Source: Terriglobia bacterium (GTDB lineage Bacteria > Acidobacteriota > Terriglobia > Terriglobales > Acidobacteriaceae). From it: a stretch of 64,000 nt of DNA. The stretch covers positions 56,840-120,839 of the forward strand of contig JAIQFT010000003.1 of assembly GCA_020073185.1 (NCBI GenBank), given 5' to 3'. Positions 44,056 through 52,758 of the stretch are shown here, in pieces (the stretch's first letter is position 1; the number at the start of each line of letters is the position of its first letter). Under the pieces are notes generated by a model, which was given only the letters and a program-made list of their open reading frames with translations, was not told the DNA's origin and ran no database searches. A program made the translations under genes and the position numbers.

Positions 44056-44526
44056 ATGAAGAGCATAATTCTGACGACCGACGGAGCGTGCATCGGTAAC
44101 CCGGGACCTGGGGGATGGGCGTGCATTCTACGATATAAGGGTCACGTGCGCGAATTGTACGGCTCCGAACCGCAGACGACGAATAATCGCATGGAGCTTA
44201 TGGCCGTTATTCAAGGATTGAAAGCTCTAAAAGAGCCTTGCCAAGTAATGGTTCGAACCGACTCACAGTATCTCAAGGACGGAATTACGAGCTGGATTCA
44301 CTCATGGAAATCGAATGGGTGGACCCACAAGGTAAAGGGTAGCGGGCGCCAGCCAGTGAAGAATCGCGACCTGTGGGAGACGCTAGATGCCATTCGACAG
44401 CCCCACTCGATCGAATGGCTTTGGGTCAAGGGACATGCTAATGATGCAGACAATCTCAGGTGCGACGAGCTGGCGAACAGCGCCGCCCGTGCTGTCGCTT
44501 TAGTCCCCGCCACACCCGCCGACTGA
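44056..44526 (+). CDS. rnhA: Ribonuclease HI
   Basis: 156 aa enzyme that cuts the RNA strand of RNA-DNA hybrids. Seen: [20 protein letters not shown] (Asp), [15 protein letters not shown] (Glu), [12 protein letters not shown] (Asp), [20 protein letters not shown] (His and Asp): the complete DEDD site. ATG 44056 gives the usual start; no good ribosome binding site is seen, and the frame stays open to 43843, overlapping the divergent TIR-like gene. Local base composition is visibly less GC-rich than neighbours, suggesting recent acquisition of this and perhaps the TIR-like gene. Confidence 0.94.
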   Translation: MKSIILTTDGACIGNPGPGGWACILRYKGHVRELYGSEPQTTNNRMELMAVIQGLKALKEPCQVMVRTDSQYLKDGITSWIHSWKSNGWTHKVKGSGRQPVKNRDLWETLDAIRQPHSIEWLWVKGHANDADNLRCDELANSAARAVALVPATPAD

Positions 44527-44562
44527 CGTCGATTCTGGGCGCTGCCCTGCGATGCAGCGGCC

Positions 44563-45111
44563 CTACTGCGGCGGCGTGCGGGGCTCCGACGGCTTGGGTG
44601 GGTGCATGCCTTCGCGCATCCCTTCATGCATCTCCATATGCGCACGCGGGCGCATGCGGCCGGCCGCTTTCATCGACTCCAGCTTGTGCCATTGGTCGGC
44701 GGTAAGCGTGGAGCGGACAGAGAGCGCCATCTGCCCAAAATCCTTGATCAGTCTGCCGGCGGCAGCCGAGGCGGCGTCCAATTCCTGGTTGTAAGCAGCC
44801 TTGTCGAGCTGGTCGGCATCGAGAAGCGACTGCAGGCGCACGTAGGACTTCAGCCCGCTGGCGCCGGCGTCGATCACGGTCAGCTTGAGGTTGGTGCTGA
44901 CCTGCTCCAGTTGCTTCTTCTGGGTCTCGGTGAGCCGGAGTTCGTTGGCGACATCGGGATTGTTCCACCAGTCGCTCATCAGCGCCGCCGGAGGGTGCCA
45001 GCCGCCCATGAAGGGCACGTCCGGCGAAGGCGGCCGGGGCGGGTTCTGCGCCAGCGCGGTTGTGCCGGCCAGCAAGAGGACGAGCGCGACAAGCAAGAAT
45101 CTCAGTTTCAT
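44563..45111 (-). CDS. Spy/CpxP-like periplasmic protein
   Basis: 182 aa. Seen: signal peptide MKLRFLLVALVLLLAGTTALAQ, a Pro-rich start, then helices NELRLTETQKKQLEQVSTNLKLTVID and LDADQLDKAAYNQELDAASAAAGRLIKDF, followed by LSVRSTLTADQWHKLESMK. This LTxxQxxxL pattern, repeated, is typical of Spy/CpxP and heavy-metal-resistance proteins. The tail is Met/His/Pro rich (MEMHEGMREGMHPP), which could bind metal. ATG 45111 chosen for the signal peptide. Confidence 0.75.
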   Translation of the reverse strand: MKLRFLLVALVLLLAGTTALAQNPPRPPSPDVPFMGGWHPPAALMSDWWNNPDVANELRLTETQKKQLEQVSTNLKLTVIDAGASGLKSYVRLQSLLDADQLDKAAYNQELDAASAAAGRLIKDFGQMALSVRSTLTADQWHKLESMKAAGRMRPRAHMEMHEGMREGMHPPKPSEPRTPPQ

Positions 45112-45316
45112 GGCAATTCTCCTGATGTCTAATACGATACGCCCCCCATCCCAGTTCAAAGAATCGTCACCTCCGCGGCCCAATCGGCCGGCGATACAAA
45201 GCGCATTTGTTGTGGAGGCGAGGAGATGCCTGATATTGGCCACGATCGTTTACCATGGCGCCGTTCGGTCGAATGCCGTACTGTGGGCAGCGACGAGGGG
45301 AGCGGGCGAACGACGG

Positions 45317-46477
45317 GTGAAAACCAACCCCAGAACGTACGACGTGGCGGTAGTCGGGGCGGGAGTATTTGGATCATGGACTGCGCTGCGGCTAGTCCAG
45401 GGTGGCAGACGCGTCGTCCTGCTCGACGAGTATGGGCCGGGCAGCGCACGCGCCAGCTCGGGCGGCGAATCGCGTATCATCCGCGCCGGTTATGGCCCCG
45501 ACGAGCTTTACGCGCGCTGGGCCATGCGCTCGCTCACGCTGTGGAAGGAATTTTTCGCTGCTACTCATGTCGGCCTGTTTCACAACTGCGGGGTGTTGTG
45601 GCTGGCGCGCGAAGAAGATGAATACGCAAAGCAGACCGCGGCAACCCTGGCAAAGCTCGGCGCTGCGGCAGAACATTTCGACCGCGCGCAGATGCAGCGC
45701 CGTTATCCGCAGTTCAACTTTGACGGCGTGGACTGGGGGCTGCTGGAGCCGCAGGCGGGCGCGCTGATGGCGCGTCGCACGGTGCAGGTGGTGGTTGACG
45801 CGGCCGTGGCCAAGGGAGTGACCTACCTACAGGCATCGGTGAAGACTCCGGCGGGCCAGGGCAAACTGGCAAGCCTTGAAACCGGCGACGGGGAGCGCAT
45901 CACCGCCGGGCAATACGTTTTTGCCTGCGGGCCGTGGCTCGGGAAGATATTTCCCGACCTGTTGGGGGAAAGGATTTTTCCTACCCGTCAGGAAGTCTTC
46001 TTTTTTGGCGTACCCCCTGGCAATGCGCAGTTTGCCATGCCGGCAATGCCGGGATGGATTTTTGTGGCGGACGGCGTGTACGGCGTGCCGGACCTGGAGA
46101 ACCGCGGATTCAAGATCGCGATCGATCGACACGGTGAGCGCGTGGATCCGGATTCGCAATCGCGGATCGTTTCGCAAGAATCTGCTGAGTGGATGCGCAG
46201 CTACGTGGCGCGCCGCTTCCCGGAGTTGCGCGCCGCGCCCATCGTGGAGACGCGCGTGTGCCAGTACGAAAACACCTCGAACGGCGATTTCCTGGCGGAT
46301 CGGCATCCGGAGATGGAGAACGTGTGGCTGTTGGGCGGCGGGTCGGGCCACGGGTTCAAGCATGGGCCGGCGCTGGGGGAGTATGTCGCCGGGCAGGTGT
46401 TAGGCACCGGCACGGCGATCGAGCCGCGCTTCTCGTGGGCCGCGAAACGCAGCGTGCAGAAGCGCACCGTGTATTGA
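45317..46477 (+). CDS. FAD-dependent oxidoreductase of the sarcosine/amino-acid oxidase (DAO) family
   Basis: 386 aa flavoenzyme. Seen: YDVAVVGAGVFGSWTALRL at the N-terminus (dinucleotide-binding GxGxxG), YGPGSARASSGGESRIIRAGYG (flavin contact; similar to monomeric sarcosine oxidase), WLLGGGSGHGFKHGPALGEYVAG at the C-terminus, and CQYENTSNGDFLADRHPE. These are near-diagnostic of the MSOX/SoxA group, which oxidise N-methyl amino acids. Start GTG 45317 has GGG upstream; the longer open frame is a shadow. Product and substrate not certain. Confidence 0.88.
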   Translation: MKTNPRTYDVAVVGAGVFGSWTALRLVQGGRRVVLLDEYGPGSARASSGGESRIIRAGYGPDELYARWAMRSLTLWKEFFAATHVGLFHNCGVLWLAREEDEYAKQTAATLAKLGAAAEHFDRAQMQRRYPQFNFDGVDWGLLEPQAGALMARRTVQVVVDAAVAKGVTYLQASVKTPAGQGKLASLETGDGERITAGQYVFACGPWLGKIFPDLLGERIFPTRQEVFFFGVPPGNAQFAMPAMPGWIFVADGVYGVPDLENRGFKIAIDRHGERVDPDSQSRIVSQESAEWMRSYVARRFPELRAAPIVETRVCQYENTSNGDFLADRHPEMENVWLLGGGSGHGFKHGPALGEYVAGQVLGTGTAIEPRFSWAAKRSVQKRTVY

Positions 46478-46510
46478 GGAAGGAAGAAGTAAGAAGTCAG
46501 AGGTAATCGC
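46478..46510. repeat. GAAGTxA-type heptad array
   Basis: Units GAAGTAA, GAAGTCA, GAGGTAA follow the stop of the oxidoreductase. The same unit type appears at 57799-57872. Confidence 0.5.
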
Positions 46511-46539
46511 CAGGGATCTGCCGCATTCTGCCGCATTAG

Positions 46540-47040
46540 GTGGAGCATCCAATCCGCCAGATGGACTTTCGCGAACATGCCAGCGTGACCGGCACGGCGC
46601 TGCAGCGATGGATTATCGCCCAGCTTCAGGACTCAGTCGCAGTGGCCTGCCTGTGGCTGGTTGGGTTGCTGATCATACGGGTGCCGTGGGCGCCGTTGTG
46701 GGCGGTGCTGGCGGCTTTGTTCCAGTTCTTCCCGCATCTCGGGCCGGTGATGGCGCTGTGCGGGCCGGCGGTGGCGGCGGTGATCAGCGGCGGCTTCATG
46801 CGGCTGATCTACGTGTTCATTCTTTACGCCGTAGTTGCCGTGACCGACGGGCTGGTGCTGCAGCCGTACTTGATGAAACGAACGGCGAAGGTGCCGATCT
46901 GGGCATCCATCCTGGCGCCGATTGTTTTGGGAATGATCTTCAGCTTTTGGGGCGTGCTGCTGGCGCCGCCACTGTTGGCGGTGGTATATGCATACCGCGC
47001 GCACCTGCGGAAGAACAGCGGGCCGCACCAAGAATTGTAA
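46540..47040 (+). pseudogene. AI-2E family transporter, C-terminal half only
   Basis: 166 aa from GTG 46540. Seen: RWIIAQLQDSVAVACLWLVGLLIIRVPWAPLWAVLAALFQFFPHLGPVMAL, and a final AYRAHLRK: this corresponds to the second half of AI-2E (PF01594-type) membrane proteins, normally near 350 aa with eight helices. Here about four helices are present. The codon directly before GTG is an in-frame TAG, and the sequence upstream is a heptad array, so the first half is missing rather than unannotated. It may be a degraded gene or a short stand-alone form. Confidence 0.65.
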
Positions 47041-47101
47041 CTGGGACCGCCGGAATATTGGAGATACAATCTACCTTCGCGTCACAGAGTGGGGATAGAC
47101 G

Positions 47102-47350
47102 ATGACAGTATGGCTCGGCCAGTTGGTGATCTCCAAAGCAAACCATAAAAGTCCCGCGTACTGGGTCCAGTATTGGCGCAACCCGAGCATGTCCCCGGCC
47201 TCCCTGGAAATGGATTCGGTCGAGGACCTTCGCCGCTATCTGCGGCATTGCCGGCTCAGCAACATCACCCCCGACGAGGTGATCGAGCAGCTACGAAGCG
47301 CCTCGCGGGTCAGCCTGAACACCATCGAGTTCGAAGAGAAGATCGGCTGA
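47102..47350 (+). CDS. Small hypothetical protein
   Basis: 82 aa (MTVWLGQLVISKANHK ... DEVIEQLRSASRVSLNTIEFEEKIG). The second half reads as an amphipathic helix followed by a strand. ATG 47102 has GGGGATA upstream, a fair ribosome site. No family recognised. Confidence 0.55.
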   Translation: MTVWLGQLVISKANHKSPAYWVQYWRNPSMSPASLEMDSVEDLRRYLRHCRLSNITPDEVIEQLRSASRVSLNTIEFEEKIG

Positions 47351-47501
47351 CCCAATAAAGCCCACAGGCAATATGCACGGCGAGCGGGTAGGGAAGTCCA
47401 GCGTCTCCGCGTGCTATAATCTGCGATTGCTTCAAGGTTTTTTGGGCGCCATAGCACGCCGGGGCATGATTGTGCCCACTTCTTTCCAATCGAGGTCTCT
47501 C

Positions 47502-48248
47502 ATGTCTGGCCATTCAAAATGGGCCACCATTAAGCACAAGAAGGGTGCGCTGGACGCCAAGCGGGGCAAGATTTTCACCCGCCTGATCCGCGAAATTTCC
47601 ATGGCAGCGAAATCCGGCGGCGATCCGGACAAAAACCCGCGGCTGCGCAAGGCCATCCTGGACGCCAAGGCCGAAAACATGCCGCAGGACAACATCAAGC
47701 GAGCCGTGCAGCGCGGCACCGGCGAACTGCCCGGCGCCAGCTACGAAGAATTCAACCTGGAAGGCTACGGGCCGGGCGGCGTCGCCGTCCTGCTGGACCT
47801 TTCCACGGATAACCGCAACCGCACGGTCAGCGAGATCCGACATGCCTTCGGCAAGCATGGCGGCAACCTTGGCGAAGCGGGCTCGGTGGCCTGGATGTTC
47901 CACAAGAAGGGCGACATTGTGGTGCCCAAGCCGGCGGCCAAGGAAGACGACCTGATGAACATCGTGCTCGAGGCCGGCGGCGAGGACTTGAAAGACGACG
48001 GCGAGAGCTGGGAAATCATCACCGATCCGCATGCATTCGAAGCGGTGGTGGAAGCCCTGAAGAGGGCCAAGATCACGCCGACCTCGTCGGAGGTCGGCAT
48101 GGTCCCGCAGAACTACATCAAGCTCGAAGGGCAGCAGGCCACTACCATGATCCGGTTGGTGGAAGCGCTGGAAGAGCACGACGACGTGCAGCACGTGTGG
48201 TCGAACTTTGACGTCGACATCAAGCAGTTGGAGGCAGTGGCGAGTTAA
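47502..48248 (+). CDS. yebC: YebC/PmpR-type transcription or translation factor
   Basis: 248 aa conserved protein. Seen: MSGHSKWATIKHKKGALDAKRGKIFTRL at the start (unmistakable), GGDPDKNPRLRKAILDAKAENMPQDNIKRA, YGPGGVAVLLDLSTDNRNRT and the C-terminal VWSNFDVD. Members act as DNA-binding regulators or, in recent work, as ribosome rescue or proline-stretch factors. The start ATG 47502 has GAGG upstream. Followed by a heptad array and a hairpin terminator. Often near ruvC, which is not seen here. Confidence 0.97.
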   Translation: MSGHSKWATIKHKKGALDAKRGKIFTRLIREISMAAKSGGDPDKNPRLRKAILDAKAENMPQDNIKRAVQRGTGELPGASYEEFNLEGYGPGGVAVLLDLSTDNRNRTVSEIRHAFGKHGGNLGEAGSVAWMFHKKGDIVVPKPAAKEDDLMNIVLEAGGEDLKDDGESWEIITDPHAFEAVVEALKRAKITPTSSEVGMVPQNYIKLEGQQATTMIRLVEALEEHDDVQHVWSNFDVDIKQLEAVAS

Positions 48249-48252
48249 GTTC

Positions 48253-48280
48253 AGTTTCGAGTTTCCGGTTTCTAGTTTCA
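48253..48280. repeat. TTTC-type heptad array after yebC
   Basis: Units AGTTTCG, AGTTTCC, GGTTTCT, AGTTTCA in direct repeat, 4 bp after the yebC stop. Same unit class as at 9493, 29478 and 38520. Confidence 0.65.
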
Positions 48281-48282
48281 AG

Positions 48283-48308
48283 AAGGGCTGCGATGAGCGG
48301 CCCTTTTG
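48283..48308 (+). terminator. Terminator after yebC
   Basis: AAGGGC-TGC ... GCGGCCCTT hairpin with a run of T (TTTT). The loop is short. Close to the yebC stop. Confidence 0.6.
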
Positions 48309-48407
48309 CTTGGGGGGGAGCAAATCAGGAAGTCTGGCGTGTTGACGTAGATGATCGACAGCGGCCATGCGACCCTGCTACATTTCCCACACTTCAGGAA
48401 AGAGCAC

Positions 48408-49004
48408 ATGAAGAGACTGATTGTGGTGGTAGTAGTGCTGCTGCTGTGCGCGGGGGCCTGGGCGCAGGACAATCCCTTGCGCCAGCCGGTATGGGAGATC
48501 GGCCCGTGGTTCGGCGGGGGCACCGGGTTGGGACACGCCTCGGAGTTCAAGTTCATCAACACCGGGCTGCGCTTCGGGCGCGTACTGACCGGCGAGCTGG
48601 GCAGCGGCCGCCTGCGCGGAACCTTCGAGTGGGCGGCGGACATCATGCCGGTGTACGAAGTGCGGCAGTCGGCGTTCTACACCTCCGGACCGCAGCAGTG
48701 GATCTACAGCTTCGCCGCGAACCCGGTCGTGCTGAAGTACAACTGGACCGGCGGCAGCCGGGTGGCGCCGTACTTTGCGGCCGAGGGCGGGCTGGTGTTC
48801 AGCTCGACGGAAATTCCGCCGGGCGACACGTCGCGGGTGAACTTCATGCCGGGCGGCGCGTTTGGATTGTACTTGCTGCGCCGCAATCGGCAGGCAGTGG
48901 ACCTGTCGGTGCACATGACCCACATCTCCAACGCGAGTCTGGCGCACAATCCCGGGATCAATGCGACCGTGCAGTTCCGGGTGGGATACACCTGGTTCAA
49001 GTAA
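48408..49004 (+). CDS. PagL-like lipid A deacylase / outer-membrane beta-barrel
   Basis: 198 aa. Seen: signal peptide MKRLIVVVVVLLLCAGAWAQ, alternating hydrophobic strands typical of an 8-stranded barrel, and near the C-terminus HMTHISNASLAHNPGIN, which matches the acyloxyacyl hydrolase (PagL) active-site region with its His-Ser pair. Ends in an aromatic (YTWFK), near a usual barrel signal. Would remove the 3-O acyl chain from lipid A. ATG 48408 has AGGAAAG upstream. 49005-49255 holds no convincing gene. Confidence 0.8.
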   Translation: MKRLIVVVVVLLLCAGAWAQDNPLRQPVWEIGPWFGGGTGLGHASEFKFINTGLRFGRVLTGELGSGRLRGTFEWAADIMPVYEVRQSAFYTSGPQQWIYSFAANPVVLKYNWTGGSRVAPYFAAEGGLVFSSTEIPPGDTSRVNFMPGGAFGLYLLRRNRQAVDLSVHMTHISNASLAHNPGINATVQFRVGYTWFK

Positions 49005-49255
49005 TCTTTGTTGTCCAGTGCCAAACGCCGCCGGTAGATTTCAACACGATATGTGAAAATCGTGTTCAAAACGGCAGCGTTAGACCCGCAGGCTCAAATA
49101 AAGACGCCGCGTTCAGCAAAATGCACAGCGCGGTGGGCGATGCAAAAGAAAGTTTTTGAATATTTCCGCAGGTCGCCAGAGGGCAGTGCCCCGCTAGCCG
49201 TGACCAGCTCATCGCCAATTGCCGATAGCTGTCGCGCGCGTGCTACGCTGGCGCG

Positions 49256-49999
49256 GTGAAGACCCGCATCGACAAGCTGCTGGTGGAACGCGGCCTGGCG
49301 CAGTCCCGCGAACGCGCCCAGGCGATGATTCTTGCCGGCAAGGTGCTGGTCAACCAACAGAAGGTGGAGAAATCAGGAGCGATGGTTCAGGGAAACGCCT
49401 CCATCCGTTTGCTCGGGGAAGACTTGCGCTACGTGAGCCGCGGCGGGTTGAAGCTGGAGCACGCGCTGCAACACTGGAGGCTGGATGTCAACGGGCGTGT
49501 GTGCATGGACATTGGCGCCTCTACCGGCGGGTTCACCGATTGCCTGCTGCAGCATGGCGCCTCACGCGTCATCGCCGTAGACACCGGATACGGGCAGATC
49601 GATCTCCGCTTGCGCAACGATCCCCGGGTCCGCCTCTTGGAAAAGACCAACGCGCGCTACCTCCGCCGCGAAGCTGTGGGCGAAGCGGCAGAGTTGGTTG
49701 CCGTGGATGTGTCGTTCATCTCCGCCACGCTAGTTCTCCCGGCGGTCATGCAGGCGGCGGGAGCGAAGCTGGAATCCATTGTCGTCCTGGTGAAGCCTCA
49801 ATTCGAGGCCGGAAGGGAACGGGTCGGGAAGGGCGGCATCGTGCGCGACCCGGCAGTGCAACAGGCGGCAGTGGATAAGGTCCGGACGGCCCTCTCAGAA
49901 CTGGGTTGGGGCAAGGCGGACGCGATCGACTCTCCCATACTCGGCGCCGAGGGCAACCGTGAATTCCTGCTCTACGCGCGTCGCGGCGGTCCTGAGTGA
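49256..49999 (+). CDS. tlyA: TlyA-family rRNA 2'-O-methyltransferase
   Basis: 247 aa (GTG start 49256). Seen: N-terminal S4 RNA-binding domain (RIDKLLVERGLAQSRERAQAMILAGKVLVN), then an FtsJ-type methyltransferase with MDIGASTGGFTDCLLQHGA (SAM motif), RVIAVDTGYGQIDLRL, and VKPQFEAGRE with K and D residues in the expected K-D-K-E layout. TlyA proteins methylate cytidines of 16S/23S rRNA; some family members were named haemolysins. Directly upstream of nadK (24 bp), a frequent pairing. Confidence 0.93.
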   Translation: MKTRIDKLLVERGLAQSRERAQAMILAGKVLVNQQKVEKSGAMVQGNASIRLLGEDLRYVSRGGLKLEHALQHWRLDVNGRVCMDIGASTGGFTDCLLQHGASRVIAVDTGYGQIDLRLRNDPRVRLLEKTNARYLRREAVGEAAELVAVDVSFISATLVLPAVMQAAGAKLESIVVLVKPQFEAGRERVGKGGIVRDPAVQQAAVDKVRTALSELGWGKADAIDSPILGAEGNREFLLYARRGGPE

Positions 50000-50023
50000 C
50001 CCGTTTCCCTGTACAATCCCGCA

Positions 50024-50887
50024 TTGCGCATGAAATCCGCCGCCATCGTTTCCAAGCCGGAGAAGCCGGAGCTGCAGCACCTGGTCCCCAGAGTCTTGCA
50101 ATGGTTCCAGGAGCACGGCTACGAGCGCGTCTGGCAGGACCACGAGACCGCAGCCTATGTGCCGGGATATGAATCGGTGGACCGCTGCGAACTAGCGGAG
50201 AAGAAACCCGACTTCGTTCTGGTGCTCGGCGGCGACGGCACCCTGCTGGCAGCCGCACGCGCGGTTGCGTCGGCCGATATTCCCATCCTTGGCGTCAATC
50301 TCGGCTCCCTCGGATTCCTGACCGAAGTTCCGCTGAACGAGCTCTGGGAAACCGTCGAAGCGGTGGACCAGCACCGTTGCGCCTTCGAAAAGCGCAACAT
50401 GCTCAGCACCGACCTGCTGCGCGACAGCAAGGTGGTCGCCAGCTACGTCTGCCTCAACGATGCGGTGGTCAACAAGAGCGCCATCGCGCGGCCGGTCAAC
50501 TTTGATCTCTACCTGGACACCGTGTTCGTCGCCAGTTACAAGGCGGACGGCGTGATTGTCTCCACGCCCACGGGCTCCACCGCGTACGCGCTGGCGGCGG
50601 GCGGCCCCATCCTGATGCCCTCGGTGGCCGCCATGGTGATCGTGCCCGTCTGCCCTCATGCCCTTACCCACCGCCCGCTGGTGGTGAAGGACACAGTGGA
50701 GATCGAGATCGTGGTCAAGAGCGCACGCGAAGAGGCGTACCTCAGCATTGACGGCCAGGTGGGCGTGCCGCTCAACGACGGCGACCGCATCGTCTGCCGC
50801 AAATCCGAGTACCACACCACGCTGCTGCGCATGCGCAAGACGTTTTTCGACGTGCTGCGAACCAAGCTGAAACTGGGCATGCGTTAG
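50024..50887 (+). CDS. nadK: NAD kinase
   Basis: 287 aa; makes NADP from NAD and ATP. Seen: LVLGGDGTLLAAARAV (the GGDGT motif), GVNLGSLGFLTEV, CLNDAVVNKS (the NE/D motif, with Asp), SYKADGVIVSTPTGSTAYAL, and the C-terminal Ser/Ile-rich DGQVGVPL segment. These are the expected signatures in order and at normal spacing. Start: ATG 50024 or 50030. Follows tlyA closely, so probably one operon. Confidence 0.96.
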   Translation: MRMKSAAIVSKPEKPELQHLVPRVLQWFQEHGYERVWQDHETAAYVPGYESVDRCELAEKKPDFVLVLGGDGTLLAAARAVASADIPILGVNLGSLGFLTEVPLNELWETVEAVDQHRCAFEKRNMLSTDLLRDSKVVASYVCLNDAVVNKSAIARPVNFDLYLDTVFVASYKADGVIVSTPTGSTAYALAAGGPILMPSVAAMVIVPVCPHALTHRPLVVKDTVEIEIVVKSAREEAYLSIDGQVGVPLNDGDRIVCRKSEYHTTLLRMRKTFFDVLRTKLKLGMR

Positions 50888-50899
50888 TTTTTTGCTGCT

Positions 50900-52579
50900 A
50901 TGAAAACCTTGATCCGGGTGGCGGCAATGTTCATTCCAGCGCTGATGTTCGCCCAGACTCGTCCCGCCGCCGACCTCATCATCACCAACGGCAAGCTGTA
51001 CACGGTGGGCAAGACGCACCCGCGCGCCGAAGCCCTGGCGGTTATCGGAGAACGCATTGTGGCGGTCGGTTCCGCCGCCGACCTGGACCAGTGGCGCGGG
51101 CCCGCCACAAAGGTGATTGACGCCCGCGGGCATCTGGTCCTGCCCGGTTTCAACGACGCTCACGTCCACTTCCTCGCTGGCGGCTTGCAACTGGACAACG
51201 TGCAACTCAAGGACGCCGACTCGCCGCAGGAATTCGCCCGGCGCATTGCCGAACGTGCCACCTACGCCGGCAAAGGCGAATGGATACTGGGTGGCGACTG
51301 GGATGAGCAGAAGTGGAACCCGCCGCAGCTCCCGACAAAAGAACTGATTGACCCGGTCACGGCCGGCACGCCGGTGTTCGTCAGCCGCTACGACGGCCAC
51401 GAAGCGCTGGCCAACTCCTTCGCGCTCAAGCTGGCCGGCGTTACCGCGCAAACGCCCGATCCAGCGGGCGGCGTGATCGTTCGCGACGCGCAGGGCAACC
51501 CCACCGGCATTCTTAAGGACGCGGCTACCGAGCTGGTCGCGAAGAAGGTCCCGCCGTTTTCGCATGAGCGCCTGGTGCGTGCTAGCAAGCGCGCGCTCGC
51601 CTACGCGGCCGTGCTCGGCGTCACCAGCGTGCAGGAAATGGCGGTCTGGGGCGAGGACCTCGGCGTGAACGTCGGCATCTATAAGGAACTGGCAGAAAAG
51701 GGTGAGCTGACGGCGCGCATCTCAGTCGCGCCGATTATCGCTCGCTGGCAGGACCTGGCGAAGCTTGGCGCGCGGCACGCATTCGGGTCATCGCACCTGC
51801 GCATCGGAGCGGTGAAGGCGTTTGCCGACGGGTCTCTTGGCTCCAGCACCGCCTACTTTTTCCAGCCGTTCGCCGACGATCCGAAAAACCGCGGCCTGCT
51901 GACCGACGAAATGCAGCCACTCTCCAAGATGCGTAAATGGCTAATGAAATCCGATGAGGCCGGACTGCAACTCTGCGTGCACGCCATCGGGGACGCCGCC
52001 ATTTCCCAAGTGCTGGACCTGTTTGGCGAAGTGGAGCGCGCGCACGGCGAGGCCGATCGCCGCTTCCGCATTGAGCACGCGCAGCACACGGCGGCGAAGG
52101 ACTTCGTCCGCTTCGCCAAGCTGAGAGTCATCGCCTCGGTACAGCCCTACCACGCGATTGACGACGGGCGCTGGGCCGAAAAACGCATTGGCCCGGAGCG
52201 CATCAAGACCACCTATGCCTTCCGCAGCTTTCTCGATCACGGGGTCCGGCTGGCGCTGGGCACCGACTGGACGGTCGCGCCGCTCAACCCCATGCTCACG
52301 CTGTATGCCGCGGTGACGCGCGCCACGCTCGACGGAGAAAATCCCGATGGCTGGGTGCTGGAGCAGAAAATCACGCTCGCCGAGGCCATCGAGGCCTACA
52401 CCATGGGTTCGGCGTACGCGGAATTCCAGGAAAACGAGAAAGGCTCGCTCACACCCGGCAAGCTGGCGGATATCGTAATTCTCAGCGACGACTTGCTTTC
52501 CATTAACCCGAAGAACATTCCTGACGTGAAGGTGGTTACTACGATTGTCGGCGGAAGAGTCGTGTGGAATAAGGAATGA
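50900..52579 (+). CDS. Secreted amidohydrolase (YtcJ-like, amidohydrolase-3 family)
   Basis: 559 aa. Seen: signal peptide MKTLIRVAAMFIPALMFAQ, the metal-site opening GFNDAHVHFLAGG (HxH), GGDWDEQKW, then QLCVHAIGDAA (His), RFRIEHAQHT, and the final DWTVAPLNPM (Asp). All metal and substrate positions of the YtcJ group are present. Substrate unknown. Predicted to be outside the cytoplasm. Starts 12 bp after nadK. Confidence 0.9.
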   Translation: MKTLIRVAAMFIPALMFAQTRPAADLIITNGKLYTVGKTHPRAEALAVIGERIVAVGSAADLDQWRGPATKVIDARGHLVLPGFNDAHVHFLAGGLQLDNVQLKDADSPQEFARRIAERATYAGKGEWILGGDWDEQKWNPPQLPTKELIDPVTAGTPVFVSRYDGHEALANSFALKLAGVTAQTPDPAGGVIVRDAQGNPTGILKDAATELVAKKVPPFSHERLVRASKRALAYAAVLGVTSVQEMAVWGEDLGVNVGIYKELAEKGELTARISVAPIIARWQDLAKLGARHAFGSSHLRIGAVKAFADGSLGSSTAYFFQPFADDPKNRGLLTDEMQPLSKMRKWLMKSDEAGLQLCVHAIGDAAISQVLDLFGEVERAHGEADRRFRIEHAQHTAAKDFVRFAKLRVIASVQPYHAIDDGRWAEKRIGPERIKTTYAFRSFLDHGVRLALGTDWTVAPLNPMLTLYAAVTRATLDGENPDGWVLEQKITLAEAIEAYTMGSAYAEFQENEKGSLTPGKLADIVILSDDLLSINPKNIPDVKVVTTIVGGRVVWNKE

Positions 52580-52695
52580 GCGTGGTACGGCAAACGCGTG
52601 TGCGGACGGCTTCGGATAAACTCAGGGTCCAGCGACTCGCGCTCCTTCGCATCAGCTCGGTCGCGCTCGCTCGGGATGACACCGCAAACAAAAAC

Positions 52696-52717
52696 GCACA
52701 CGCGACGGCGCGTGTGC
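52696..52717. repeat. Perfect 9-bp hairpin
   Basis: GCACACGCG (52696-52704), loop ACGG, CGCGTGTGC (52709-52717). A REP-like element after the amidohydrolase; could serve as a terminator although no T run follows. Confidence 0.6.
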
Positions 52718-52737
52718 CACAGGACGTACTGATAGAA

Positions 52738-52758
52738 AACTGACAACCGACAACCTAC
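52738..52758. repeat. AACxxAC heptad array at the lysA 3' end
   Basis: Units AACTGAC, AACCGAC, AACCTAC end inside the lysA stop region. Another array of the same general set. Confidence 0.55.

Noticed and set aside
49053..49255. Small open frame upstream of tlyA
   Set aside because: No ribosome site and no protein-like composition; treated as intergenic.
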